Under the pieces are notes generated by a model. That model worked only from the letters and a program-made list of their open reading frames with translations, made no database searches and was not told where the DNA came from. Shown here one piece after another: positions 24,906-38,540 of a stretch of 64,000 nt of DNA. The DNA is taken from contig CM063254.1 of the NCBI GenBank assembly GCA_032158295.1, positions 5,982,326-6,046,325 of the forward strand, read 5' to 3'. A program made the position numbers and the translations under genes. This stretch comes from Pycnopodia helianthoides. Its lineage: Eukaryota > Echinodermata > Asteroidea > Forcipulatida > Asteriidae. Each line of letters begins with the position of its first letter. Positions within the stretch are counted from its first letter, which is position 1.

Positions 24906-27900
24906 GTTTCTTTTTTGGAACCCAAAATATTTTCGTTGCCTGCAGTTTTCTCGCCCCACTCACACACTGAAACTGTGTATTACAATACACTACCATTTTT
25001 GTTTTTTTATTTACTCGTTTGAATACATTTGAAATCAGAATTTGAATCCCCTCAATCCATTACTTTGCAACTCACTGCCCCTCCCAAGTTTTTTGAGATT
25101 GCTTCGGCCACTGGTTTTTAGAAGAGCTGCACGAGAATTTTGACTGATTCTTTGCCGTCATTTGGCCAGCGGACCACTGTTTGGGGAGAATGTTGTTGGA
25201 GAAGTAGGCCTACTCTTTTTCTTTAAAGAAACATTAATACTCTGTTAATCCTTCATAACCCCAATGCATTGTAGATTCAATCACAGTCAGTGCAGTCAAA
25301 ATATTTCTCACAAAACACATGTACTGCCAAGTTTCAGTTAGTTTAGCATTACTTGTTGTTCCTTGTGCAGCTTTATATGTAATAAAAATAAAAACCTTTT
25401 CATTCAGGTACTGCGGGTGGATGGCAAATTTTATGAAAATTCCAGTTCTTTGTGATCAGTTCAGAGTCTCACAAAGCTATGGTGGTAGGCCGCAAACAAA
25501 ATTCATATGCTCGGTGTAGTATTCGGTATGTCATGTCAAAGTTGACACTTGAGCTTGTTCCATTTTGTGTAGAAGAAAGAAGCGAAAAAAATGCCTTCAG
25601 AAGTGTGGAACATTACTGGGCAACAATGGTTTCATTATTATCTTGGCTCATACTTTGTTGCCTAGAAGTGGTTAAATTTGTAGTGTGGGGTCAAACAGTC
25701 TCACCCCACCCCCCACCCCCAAAAAAATAATAATAATAAAATAAAATAAAATAGAGAGAGAGAGAAAATTGTTTTAAAAAATTGAGAAGAAAAAAATCTG
25801 ATTGTCACAATGAATAACGACTGTGCATTAACACAAAGGGATTCTTGTACTGTAGGCATTCATATTATTTATTGACTCCTCACAACTGTAGACATTTGTT
25901 TTTTTTTCTTGCCTATGATGTTCCTTTGGGTGTACCAACTTAGTACCCAAACATAGGCCACTTTGTTAAGCCACATTTGCTTGTAAAAAGAAAATCTAGG
26001 TATGTAGATTCTTTTTTTTTTTCCTATTCCATTCCGCCCCCCTCCCCCATCCCTTTATCCACAGGCTGTTGTTTGTCTGATATTTTCTGTAAAGTAGGGC
26101 GGGACTGAAACATGGATTAAACACCACTGTTTGTCCCACCCTTTTGGGAGGTTATTTATTTTTCAGATAATGTTCATTTGAAAAGGGTATAATGGGATTT
26201 GTTAGTGCAGGGTTTTAAACAAGGCAGCAACTTATGGCAAAGTTACTCAAGGACCCATTGTAATCCTCCTGGTCAACAGGGGAAGCCGCCTCCTTGCGTC
26301 CAAGGGATGCAGAAAACATCAGTCAGAATTAGACTCCAGGGTGCGTGACAGGCTTCCACAAAAGCCATCTGTGAAATCCTGGGGAAAAAAAAAAACACAA
26401 CCGAGATGATTTTCTTCCTATGAGAAGTAACAATAGTTTCCCTTGTTTTGTTTTTGAAAAAAGGAAATCGAATCGTTTTAATATCTTATACTTTTTAGGA
26501 ATGTTACTGAGAAGGTTAAGTGATAAGTGTGCCATCACAGATCCCATGATAGTGGAATAGAGATTCACCCTTTAAAGCATTTACTGTCGTGAACTCAGCC
26601 CCAAGTGAAAATGACTGTCATCAAAGTCGAGTGATGTTTTTACCATGCTTGGAGTTTGGGCATAAGACAGGGATGAAAAAACGAACAAACGTGCATGACT
26701 AAGTATTTTGTTATTTTGATTAGTTGCAGCTTATTTGCAATTGTTACAACGGGACAGCTAGTAAGTATACATATGTGCAACATCTGGCAGAAGATGAGGT
26801 ACAGAGCAACAAATCTTGAGATAAAATAATCTTTTAAGAAAATTTACAATATGTTTCCCGATTCCCATGAGTAAATAAAAACTTGCTGTAAAAAATGTTG
26901 ACTGTGGAGGAGAATTGGAGCCAAGTATGAATGAAACGTCAAAATTGGACAGTACATCCAAAATTTGTTCACTAAGTGTGTTCTTTTCTTTATTCATATT
27001 CTCCTGGGTGTATTCTCTAGATATTAACCCCTGCCTCTAGTTTCTGTGAAATCTCTTTGAAAAATTGTTGTGGGTTTTTTTTATACAGGAATTTTGTGCA
27101 TGTTCATGCATGCTTTTTGTTTGGGTGTTTTGTTAGTTTTTGAAAAAAGAAATAGAACCGAGTTTGGAACTGAGTTTTGGCAAACAGTGCTTGCACAAAG
27201 GCAGGTTTTCACTCGGATGGGTAGACTTCTGGTACTTGTATATTGTTTTAAAAGAGTATAAGTTAAACATAAATATTGTTTTTGATTGAGGCAAAATCAT
27301 TTATTAACTTGAAGAACAGAATAGGCAGTAGAGCTACAAATGATTTCCGTGCTCTAAGTACACAGGGAAGATATGAGTAGACAGTAGGCCTACAGGGTTG
27401 TGCACTCCCTTATCCTTGATGGTAATAATCTAAGGAACTCACAGCATGGGGGTATGTCTTGGAACTAAAAACATGAGCCTAGGAGGAGTTGATTGGCAGA
27501 TAGTCTGGAAACATCATGCCAGAAAGTTTACTGGCAATCACCTGTGAGGACTTTTTTTCAGAACTGGCTTGGGGGGGGGGAGGAAATGCTCCCATCTGCC
27601 TGAAATGTCTGGTATATCTTAATGGCATCAGTTCATTACCATAATGGCATTGTGACCCTTCGAGGTCTTGCTGACTTTACCCACGGTGGAAATCTTGACC
27701 ATGTTAGGCAAAAATGTAGTTTGCAGAACTAGATTTATGACGGTGTTGGTTGGGAAGTACTGGATAACCGATACAGCGTTTTGGATTTGGGTAATTTTAC
27801 GCAGTGCACAAACTTCAGTGATTGGAACGACCTCACCCCCCTGAAAAAAATGATGTTGCAATTAGGCCGTGTCATTACTGTGAAGGACTTCGGTGCTGTG

Positions 27901-30639
27901 GTTCTTATTATGTCCAATGGCAGGGGTAAAGCCAATGACTTCCAAATGGTCTTTACCAATGATCAGATGTTCAGTTATCCAGTGATGAGCTGTCCCCCAG
28001 ATGAGTTGTGATTCTGACATGCGGATTATAGAATTAAGAAAGGAAAACCTAGTTAATTAAAAACAGTAGGACTCATTATCAGAAGCTGTACCCTTAAGCC
28101 CGGGTCGAGATGCTGGGTACATGGTACCACCATCCAGGGATGTGGTGTTGCTTGAAAGGCCTTCCTGTTGGAGATGAAAACACAGGAATGATTATTACCT
28201 TCTTAGGAAGAAAATCATTTCAGGAGGAATTATTTCTCGGAAGGATTAGCAATTGACTTCTAAATACAGGTCTTTGCCATCGGACACGTTTGTGAACTTC
28301 ACAGAGACAAACTTAAGAAGTTTTGAGCTGGTACTTTGCTCAAACTAACATTTAGTTTTTGCAGTTATGATAGGACAAGGTAATGCAATGTTGTCTCGTG
28401 GAAACAAATGTTACCTAACGAGAAAGGATGTTCATTTGTGCACAGGTTTTACAACTGATGGTGGGACACCATCTGGGCAATGGCCTAGATGAAGCTTCTG
28501 TTACGCTACAGTGGCAATCACTGTCAATTTGTCATTAGTGCCATAGTGGGAACAGGTGTGGCACAGTCACAGGACTAGGATCAAACAGATGTGACTGACC
28601 TCAGAAATCCCTGGGCTTTTTTAGTTTTGTGGGAAATAAACATGAAACGGCGATGGGTTACTACTATCATGTTGCTGAAGTTGTGAGTTCGATTGCTCCC
28701 TTTTTACACTGCAGAGACAACTCCCCGGAAATGAAACACCAGAAATTCCTGGGGAATTTTTTAACCAGGTCGCCATCCCAAGTTTATCTCACACTTTCTG
28801 CAATTAAATGAACACTTACTCTGCAAATCTGAGGCTATTTCAGTTTAACCCTATTCCCAAGAGGAGATAGCAATTTGTAGTTTGATAGCAAATTTTTGTG
28901 GGAATACGTCGGGAACGAAATTGGCGAGAATCAATTTCATGTAATGTAGGAGGGGGGAAAGATATCAGTAGCTAGAGTTTAAGAATGAGAGGGTTATTGA
29001 TATATTGCTGAGGATGTTTTCTCGAACGGCGACAGATTGAGCATGTTCAAGGAAGACAGCAGAAAGTTGTAAACAAAAAGTGGGTTTTCTTTTTGGAATT
29101 AAACAAGTCTGGGATGATCTTACGAGCCAGCAGTTATGGTGTGAAACACCTGATTTGCACTCTAAATGAAGTGACCCCCACAAACAAATATAGTTGAAAA
29201 ACATTTTGGGGGGAAAACAGCTGTTGGATTTTGATGGATTGGGTACTGTGTGCTTTGATTGATCAATCTTCTTGAATCTAATTGACACAATGCTTGTTGC
29301 TGAAGTTGTTTTTTGCTTTAAAAAAAATAAAAGTAGGCTTAGGCTACTGTGCGGCATTGTGTTGGGAAAAATAAAAATAGATTAACTGTGGAGCAGATGC
29401 AGAGGGTCTGGTCTGCAATCACAAAATAACTGTTCAACTGTACAGGTAGCTCCCAAAAGATGAGTCCATTGTCTAGTTCGCTTGTTCTGCTAGGTTTTTT
29501 TTGTTTGTGTTTGTGGTGGCACCAGCCAATTGGGACTACATCAGCGTACTGGCTTACAGATTTGAATTACAGTCGGCGCCTGGGTGGTACTGTGAATGAG
29601 CTCAGGCTAGACTAGACAGTTTTGACTGAACCCACCGGCCCGTAGAGCCTTATTAGAAGTATACCCATGTGGTGTGGCACAAGGCTGGCATAGAAATAAC
29701 CAGGCGCCCATGCATGAGGCTTCATACAGGGTTTGGTTTGTGACGTTTAGAGGACCCGGCCGTCAGTCATTTCTCCCTGTAGTATTGCATTATGGTTATG
29801 ACCCCAGTGGTACCCGGGCTATAAGGTGCCAGTGGGATGCCCGTATTGTAGACTATCTGCAAGTTCACAGTGGAGCAAGGCTGTACCATGTAGGCACACT
29901 CAACTGAACTGAAAACAAATATCATGTTCCGTTCTGTCATAGAAAATCAACCTCAGTTGGGCAAACCCATTGTGACTCGAAGAAAAAAAATCATCTCTAC
30001 ATGAAAATGCTCTGTTTATCCTCCAGCAAAGCGTTAAAACATTTCTTTTTCGGGGGATTAAAAGATTGAAAAGAAAACCCTTTTTTCAAACGATTTAGCA
30101 ATTACACCTGAAAGTACAAGGAACGCTAACCTTTGGCAGACAACCAGATTTGTCATTATCACACTACATTTTCCAATGACCCTAGTCGAGCAAGGCAACA
30201 AAAGAGTGTCTGTGGATCCGGTGTATCCCAAGCCGTTGAGCAATTGTGGATGGAAAATTGAAAAGATATGTTTTGTAGATTAAAAGAAATAAATTACCAA
30301 ATTATAGAAAAGAAAGTCTGTCTGGGGCCCCCAGCCGGAAATGGGAGAACAAAAACCATGCTATGATTCTGCACTCCCAACTACCGTTGCAACAAGGGGG
30401 GCTTCCAGAGATTTGGGGCTTGCCGTGCTATAAATCAAGGTCCCTAATAAATAAGATTTCTAAAAACACAGATGAATTTGGAGACTCTGGTCCAGCCACT
30501 AATGGTTAAAACATGGATTCCATATAAATCTAAAAGATAAGAATCATTCAATAGTTGCTTTACTCATGGCAATTGCATTTCAAATGTATTCTAAGATGGG
30601 GACGAAAAAGAGAATTTAAAAAAGTACATTTTTGTGTAT

Positions 30640-30820
30640 GTATGTCTTTTTGCAGCATCATTAGAACAGTCTACCTGAGGTTGTTAAACAGGCCGAAACA
30701 TCAGAACAATTCAAAATCCGGGTGAAAACATATCTGTTTACTTTGTACAATTGTTAATTTCCCCTTTACAGCGCATAGGAACCTCACGGTGATATGCGCT
30801 AAATAAGAATGTTTTATTTG
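30640..30820 (+). mobile_element. 3' end of a CR1/L2-like LINE, 5'-truncated
   Basis: 30665-30757 reads NSLPEVVKQAETSEQFKIRV then KTYLFTLYNC and a stop, the usual C-terminus of CR1/L2-type reverse transcriptases (SLP..., FK..LKTYLF). It is followed by a ..ATGCGCTAAATAAG.. 3' tail. Only about 30 codons remain, so it is a dead fragment. Confidence 0.65.
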
Positions 30821-30912
30821 TTTTTCCTGATCAATGTTAGCTCTGTATTCAAAGGTGTATGACCACGGGGGAGGGGGCAACTGCCCTCCTAAATTTGACC
30901 AAAACAGTGGGG

Positions 30913-31015
30913 AAGATTTGGGCACAGCAAGAAGAAGAAAAATGCACAGAGAAAGCAAGAAAGACTTTTTACCCGGTATTAGAAATTGGTACTTATGTTT
31001 TTTATCTGTGTAAAA
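30913..31015. repeat. Dispersed repeat family G, copy 1
   Basis: GGGCACAGCAAGAAG...TTTTTACCCGGTATTAGAAA is repeated at 63651-63748. Both follow a G-run. Confidence 0.7.
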
Positions 31016-32050
31016 ACTTTTTGTATTTTTTTGTTGGGGGGGGGGTGTTTCTTTATTATTAACTTAAAGTAATCAGATAACTGTTTTGAAAATGAAACTG
31101 TGCCAGTGTGCAGGAAATATCATTATACCATGCACTACATTTGGTTAGGTATACTGATAGTGCTTCTCAGTATTTGTGTACCTGCAGCATCTAGAGGGGT
31201 TTTAGCCTGTAATTGAATAACTTAATCCTCCATTTTGATTCTTTAGAGTACTGCCGACTAACTGCATTTAGAAATAACTGGTAAAGTCATCTTTAAAAAA
31301 CGTGCATAATAGTCGATTAGATCAGCCCGTTTGACCCGCTATTGAGATATAAGTTTCAAAACCTGAGAAGAAAAAGATAGTTATAAATGTTTTCGTTCTC
31401 TTCTAAGTTCTATTTAATTTTTTTTTTTTAAGGGAACCCTGTGTTATTTGTTGTCGGCATGATTGAAAATGCAGAAATTCAGTTTTTCCAAATGGACTTA
31501 TAAGAAGAAACACTTTGTTTCAACCTTTAATGTACACTTGTACATATGTGCCAAATATTTTTTTTTAAACTTTTTTTAAACATTTAAAGAAATAAAAACT
31601 GAAAGCTTGACTACCAGTACCATACCTTCTCTTTTTCGTTAATAAAAGAAACGCATTCGAAAAGTTGAGTCCTAGAAAGTTGAACCTTCCAGAATGAGTT
31701 GTTTTGCTTGCAGTTTCTAAAAAAAAATTGCAACTTGTTGTATTCGTCACGTTATCGTTATCATAATAACAATAGCTGCATCATAATTCATGTCAAATTT
31801 CAGGTGATGTTATCAATTTTGTTGTTGTTCACCTGTATACAAGCCTGTCAACACGCCACATCTATTAACATACAATAGGAATATGAATTCTGTACTTGGA
31901 ATTCCAGTGATACATATGTAAACAAACTCCGTAACCAATACTTTGAACAATTCAATTTTGCAGCCAGCCTTCTCTAGCTTCCCCCCCTGCATGGAAAAAT
32001 GGATCTGACCAAGTCAAACTTCTTCTTTTTTCGCTGGCAAGCTGCCAGCC

Positions 32051-32072
32051 GTGTGTGTGTGTGTGTGTGTGA
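32051..32072. repeat. (GT)n microsatellite
   Basis: Eleven GT units. Confidence 0.9.
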
Positions 32073-33770
32073 TGTGAAATAATTATTGACATTGCTGTTT
32101 ACATTATTTCCCGCGCTGGCTGCATTTTCCATTGTTACGGCAGCTGAATTAGGGTGGACTTTGCCTGTTTTTTTTCTACACAGTTAGCCCATTATGAGAG
32201 AGAAGAAGAAGTCAGGAGTCGTATAATAGAGTTGATCAGGCGTAATGTTTGGTTGTCTCGTTTAATTTGTTTTATTACTGAATGGAAATTGCAGTAATTA
32301 CCTTTTTTTCCCTCCCGTTTTGGGGGCCAATGGTAAAGGGGAAGGGGAGAATAGAATAGTAAAGTGTTCGAGTCCAAACAGAGACTGGTATCCTAGTTTC
32401 CGATGGCGTCACCTTTGCATTTGATGTAACAAAAATGTGGTCAGGTATCAGTAAAAACTAGCAAGGAAGGGTTAAAAAAAAATACCACAAAAACTACTCT
32501 TTTTTTCCTGTGCAAACGACTGTTTTTGCTGTTTGTTGTTAAGAATGCTCTTGAATTCTTACAAAGTAATTTTTTAACCTTCAGTGCTCAAACTTGTACG
32601 CATACTCTTGGGACATATTACGCTTACACATTACTCTTACATATGCGTGCACACAGGGGAAATGAAGCGCACGTGATGCGCGTGACACACAATGTTCAAG
32701 TCGCAACCACGTAAGCTTCCAGTTTCGTCATTGGGATTACGTGCAACAGCATCGAGGTGCTGCACAACTTTAAAAAAAAAACTTGGATGTGGTTTTAATT
32801 TCTTTCTCTTTTCGTCCCCACTCCTTCTCCGTGAGTGCGTAATGTTTATTTCAGCCTGACTTTAACCTACCGTCTGCATATGGAAGAGTTAGCATTTTGT
32901 AAAATCCATCAAGAAGACCTTGGCCTGAGAACAAGTGCACCCGCGCTATTTATACAAAAGTTCTTTACCAGAAGATTTCTGCGATTTTGTACTGATGCCA
33001 GTTCATCGCTGATGACTGTACCACACCCGGTACCACACGTGCTGGCACACACTTATGTGTGGGCATGGCTCAAGTGATAATGGGGAAAAGTTCTGTGCGG
33101 AACATCTTGTATAGATCTTGGAAGAAAAGTCAGCAAACCACAGCCCTGGTCTGTTAACCACAAGACATTCCTAACATCTGAATAAACATTATTAGCAGAG
33201 TGACAATGTAATGGGTTTTAAACAGTGGAGGACTGTTATTGTAGCGAGACCAGCTTAGCCAGCTTAGGAGTTCAAGAGATGATACAAAACTATTGTTTAA
33301 TGAGTACATTCCTTGAAGAAACCATAAGTTCTTGTAAATCCTGTTATTACCAAAGATCAATTCATACGGCTATGCTTTCAGATAAATAGATGCTCTGGTT
33401 TTTAAGAATCTTTTGTCATGTGCTTATTTCTTACAAAGAAGATTGGATTCAAATGAAACCAAATTTAAAGACAATTTCTCAGTTTGCCAAGTCCCAGTTC
33501 AACTTCCCACCAGTGATGATTCCAGGTTTGGGGGCAGAACTCGCATCTTTAAATGTTTCCCCCTATTTTAAAACAAAGTTACACGCCCAAGCCTCCAACT
33601 ATCCAAGAAGAGCCCAAACCAAACAAACATTCATGTACCCGAGTACTTATATGGTCAGAGAAGCAACCCTGGGAATCGCATGACCTAGATGTTTGCTGAC
33701 GGTGACTTTATAACGCTGGAGTGAGGGGGGCTGCAGTTTTGTGTGTATGGGAAGCGGCGTGTGTGTGCTG

Positions 33771-34327
33771 TCTCATGACATGCTAGCATGATACAGCTGG
33801 GTTACTGGGGGCCTCTGGAAACAAAATAATAATACCCAGGGTTATTAAAGGGATGGTGCGGTATTCAAACAAAATCTAGTTTGAAAACCTGTGACGCAAA
33901 AAGATCTTTGCGTGTTTGTGTTTGGTTTTATGTATTCCATGCTCTTCTTCAAAGTGCATGCATTTATGAAAAAATTACCAAAGGGTTTTTTCCTCTCTCT
34001 TGGTACCACTTGGGTGAGCTCAGTTGAAAAAGTTGCCAGGTTTATAAATCTGCTTAGCTCAGTCTCATGGTATGTTAGCATGATACAGCTGGGCCTCTGG
34101 AAAAAAGCAATACCTAGGGTATGGTGCGGTATTCAACAAAAACTAGTTTGAAAACCTGTGACGTAAAAAGATCTACGTCATGCCTGTGTTTGGTTTTATG
34201 TATCCATGCCTCTTTTTCAAAGTGCATTTATGAAAAAATTACCAAAGGGTTTTCTCCTCTCTCTTGGCACCTACCACTTGGGCTCAGTTGAAAAAGCTGC
34301 CAGGTTTATGAATTTGCTTAGCTCAGT
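33771..34327. repeat. Tandem duplication, two units of about 290 and 265 bp
   Basis: 33771-34062 and 34063-34327 both begin TCTCATG..ATG.TAGCATGATAC and share GGTGCGGTATTCAA, GATCT..CGT, ATTACCAAAGGGTTTT and CTTAGCTCAGT. Moderate divergence indicates an older duplication. Confidence 0.8.
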
Positions 34328-34790
34328 GAACTAAATGCTCAGCAGGATTAGGCAACCAGCCACAAGGGAACAATTTAATCAGTAGTTTTTCAAAATATTT
34401 AGACTCGGATATGTTTTGGGCACACTGAATGCAAATTTTCAATAGTGAATGGATGGTACTGTGAGGTTGCACCCAATGTATTTTGTGTTGCACTTTGCTG
34501 CAAAGTACAAGGGACATCATTAACTGACTCAGAAATATCACATGATGATAAAAAATTGAGGCTGGTTCCCATCCTAATGCATTGGTTTGCAATGCTGAAA
34601 AAAGGGGGCCAGACTACATGCCCTCTGCCCTCAGTTCCATTTAATTGAATGGGTAGCCTAAACAAGAGATGGCCAAGCTATGATAAGGGTGCACCTTCTG
34701 TTGACCCTATAGTGTAAAATCCCTTATCTGATGGCGACAATCATTCAGGATTCTCTCAGCTGTTGCAAGAAGACTGAAAATTGTAGACGA

Positions 34791-34977
34791 GGGCCCAATT
34801 TCGTAGAGCTGCTACAGCAGAAAATGTTGCTTTATATTTTTCTGCTTAGCAAAAATTGGCAGGATACCAGTCACGTGTGACGTGGTATTTGGGCTGGTAA
34901 CCTTATTCTGGCTGGTGTATTTTTTTGTTGAGCTGAGCTACTTTTTGTGCTTAGGCAGGCCCTATGAAATTGGGCCT
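34791..34977. mobile_element. Short MITE-like element, family F, copy 2
   Basis: Ends GGGCCCAATTTCGTAGAGCT and CCCTATGAAATTGGGCC; homologous to 23687-23878. Confidence 0.75.
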
Positions 34978-37900
34978 AGGTTAGATGCAGAGAACTTTTG
35001 TTAATTACATTCCGAAAGAACCAACAAAAATTAATGAGTTTTCTGAAGCACAAAACCTCGCCTCGGGACATGATAACAGATCAATTGCATGACCCCCAAC
35101 AAAACTATTATTTAAAAATAGAGTTGAGGGTTTGCAGTTTACGGTAGGCCTCATCATGTTATCAGTTTGTTGCATCAATTTTGACCTGTGAAGCAAGCTT
35201 TTAAAACCATAAGGGATGTCTGTCTGGAGGTTCAGAGGAACAGTATATTTGAGGAGAGAAACAGAAGGGTCGAAATAGCTGGGGGAAGTCTGGCATACCC
35301 AAGGCCCCCAACACATGGATAGATGAATTGTGTTGGTCAAACCTACCTGCACAAATCAGCAATGAAATGCTTCCCATGTGACCCTGGTCAATTCAAGCCC
35401 AAATGGGTTTTGTTGGGGTTTTTTTTCCTCTGGAACCGGCAGTCATGCTAAACTGGGGGGTCATGCCAAGCTGGGCTCGTACAAGGTTGTCCCATGATGT
35501 TGAAACTGGACTGTTGAAGAAGAAAAAATAAACTGAGCTTTGCCAGTCAAGTGATTTTTTATCTCCACTCGAAAAACTCTGCTGAATTTGCAGGATAATA
35601 AATTATTTCTTTTCTTCTTCAATTAACCCTTTTATGTCCTAATTTGAGTCAGTAATTTTGAGAAATGTGGTCTCAAAAATGTTAATCCATGTTTAAATAA
35701 ACATGTCACTGGATAATTTTTGTGATAGTTTTCCTTGGAACGAAATTAGTTAGAATGGCGGCTGAAGTTTCAAAGATAAAGGTTTTTAATGTACCTTTAA
35801 ATCTGTGGTGCCTCTTGTCCTTCGGCGGCAGTAAGATGTGGTTGTGAAGTACTGAATAGGGAGGGTGTTTTTTATGATGCAGTTTATTGGTACACTGTGA
35901 TTTACATTCCATGGGTGATGGTTCGGAAGGTGACAGCATTGCTTGTACTAGTTCCAGTTGATAGGTGAAAACATTCAAAAGGCAATATCATGACCTAGAT
36001 ATTGGATTATTGCTGGAAAAAGGGTGTTCTCGGCTTTCTTTCCCCATTCTAAAAATGACAACAAAAAATCCATTTTTAAACATAGACATCGCCAAACCAG
36101 AATGACTGTTCCTTGAGGTGTTACTATATGTGTTGATTGTAAACTGTTGATACATATTTTTTTTTCCTTGAGCCCTACTACTCCAAACCCTATGGAATTG
36201 AATTGAATTGGGTTTTAGCTAGTTTGATGGATTAAGTACTGCCAAGTCAGACAAACAAGTTTTCAAAGTCCATATTTTTTCATTCAGTTACTGCAAGATG
36301 CTGTCGAATAACTGGATTCTTGAGGAATTCTTTTTTTTTTTTTTTTTTTTAAGAAGCCCAGCACAAATGTGAATTTGCCCTTTATTAGACACACTTGCTA
36401 AAAAAAATTGTTAAGGTACCCTGTGAGCTTTCTTTGTTCCACTTACCGAACTTTAAACCATTGCTGCTTGTTAACAATGAACACTGGCTAGTCTTGTTTT
36501 CCCCTCCCAACCTTTTATTTTTTGTTGTTGTTCAACGGACTGAGAATTGTGACACCACAATCAAATGCAACCAACTCTCCCTCCCCCCCCCCCAACCTTA
36601 ATAGAAAAGTGTGGTACAGTTGACCTATACAGGGTGTTCAAAGTCAAGCATCACTGAACCCATCTAACATCGGATTCTGTTGTAGTGGTCAGAATTTTAT
36701 ATCCTGTGTGAAAAAAAAAGTGGAACCGGAGGGCCTTTGTGCCTTGATGCCTTGATGGATGATTTCCGTTGAGATTTTACAGCTATGCACAAAATTTTAA
36801 CAGTATCATCAATCAGTTGGTGTCGTTACCCAAACTCATATATATTTGAAGAAAGAAAAAAAGGTTTATAAGCGTTATGTGATAAACTTGCATCAGGGAT
36901 ACAGCATACTGTGTTGATTTTTACCCTTACGCCAGTGTGTGTGAATAACACTGCATAGTGCTGTCCAAATCTTGCGGGAGGGGCGAGGGGAATCTACAGT
37001 TTGCTTGGGCAGGATTCGAACCCACACCACCCGCATTCTAGATCAGATGTGTTTATGAGATAACTTTTGTGAAATTTAAATGGCAAAGTATAAAGCAAAA
37101 TATCTTTCTTCTTAGCTTAAAAAAAAAAGCATAGGATATTTTTTAGAAAATGTCTCTCAGAATGAGCTTATGCAGAATAAAAAAGAGACGAATTCTACCA
37201 ATTTGGTAATAACGATAAATTAAATTTGAAACTGAGATGTAATTTTTTGAATTAAAAAATGTAGTCACCAAAAGTTTAAACTTTCATTGATTAACTAAAT
37301 AACAATTTGAAATTTCTTTAGAAGCCAGAAATCAAGGAATCAAAAATTGGCATTGGTGAAAAAAAAATAATAAATAAAAAATTGTCACGAGATAAAAAGT
37401 AAAGACTTAAATTGCTAGATAATAGCAGTTATTACAGTCAGTTATTACACTCAATTTGTACAATATCCATTATCCAATTTACGTGCAAGTAGTATTCATC
37501 TGCTCCAATTATGGTAATTGACTTGCAACTGAATGCCAGCATTAATGAGATGCATCCAGGGTTTTCATTTATTTTCTGGCTAAAAGAATTCATATCCCTC
37601 ATCATGTCCGCCGACGACCCACCACCCTGGATGTCACACGCAAGTAGTGTTAACTGCCCACAGTGGAATGTTGACAGCATCAGACATAGTAGAGATACTT
37701 TTTAATTGTATCATTTGTCTCAGGAAAAAACACGGGGGGAAAGTTGCGTTCAGGGAAAACGGTCGTGCCACTCATTACTGGGTGAAGATGTGGTTTTGTG
37801 TTGTTTAATTCATGTGTGGAAGGGATATTGCTGAGAAGTGTACTTGCATAATATAAGACAAGCTTGAAGAGATGAAAGTGGTATATGTGTCAGACTTTAG

Positions 37901-38312
37901 ATTTGCTGTTTTACAGAAATTTTTCTAGCGGGCTTTGGGCTTGCTGGATTCCCTTATATGGCATCACACGCTTAGTTATCAGGACTAAGTGGCAGTTGAA
38001 TTGTTCCGCCCTGTTTGCCTGCTTCCTCTCAGCTCTGGTATCAGAACCAATTACTTGGGTCTCTTGTTGGCTGTCAAACCATCCTAGAAGCTATCTGGAT
38101 TGAGCTCATTATGATAAGATGTGACAGGTTTGATCCACAAGTTGATATCGAAAGCTGGGATGGTGACGGAGAAATGTCTTGTTTTATCATTGGTAACGGT
38201 GTCTGCAGCAAGCTCCATTCTTGAAATGAGCGGAATGGACCAACGACGCTGTACACTTAACTGGCGGAGTTAAATTGACCCAGTATGCTTTGAATTTCTT
38301 TGTTTTTTGCAG

Positions 38313-38540
38313 GACTGGTGGGACGGAGACGTCACCACAGCATTTGCGAGGAATTGAAGGGCATGAGCCCCTCGCCAGCGACCCCTTGCCGTTGTAACAG
38401 GGTTTGCCATGCAGTGATTCTCAACATGAAGTCTGGAGGGCTTTGTAGGCAGTGGGGGTACATCCTCCAAGGAGTTCTCGTCTTGTGCCTGCTCAGCTAT
38501 GCAGCAGGGCAACCAACAACGACGACGGCACCAATGTCAG
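38313..38540 (+). CDS. FGFR: FGFR coding exon 1: 5' leader and signal peptide (CDS from 38426)
   Basis: A strong pyrimidine-rich acceptor ends at 38312 and the donor GTAACT begins at 38541 (phase 1). The chosen start ATG at 38426 has A at -3 and gives a textbook signal peptide: [12 protein letters not shown], hydrophobic core [16 protein letters not shown], likely cleavage near residue 28, then a Thr-rich stretch. An in-frame ATG at 38363 has no intervening stop and would add 21 residues ahead of the signal sequence; I prefer the downstream start because the extension would bury the signal. A 3-codon upstream ORF (ATG CAG TGA, 38409-38417) lies in another frame and could dampen translation. 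38313-38425 is 5' UTR under this model. Confidence 0.85.

Larger units (their letters stand above)
21714..38312. other. Putative 5' intron, second part
   Basis: About 16.6 kb without a supported coding exon. It contains the repeats listed below, an E-box CACGTG at 32670-32675, and a broken protein-like frame at 27622-28011. Many poly-T and poly-A runs. Confidence 0.45.
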
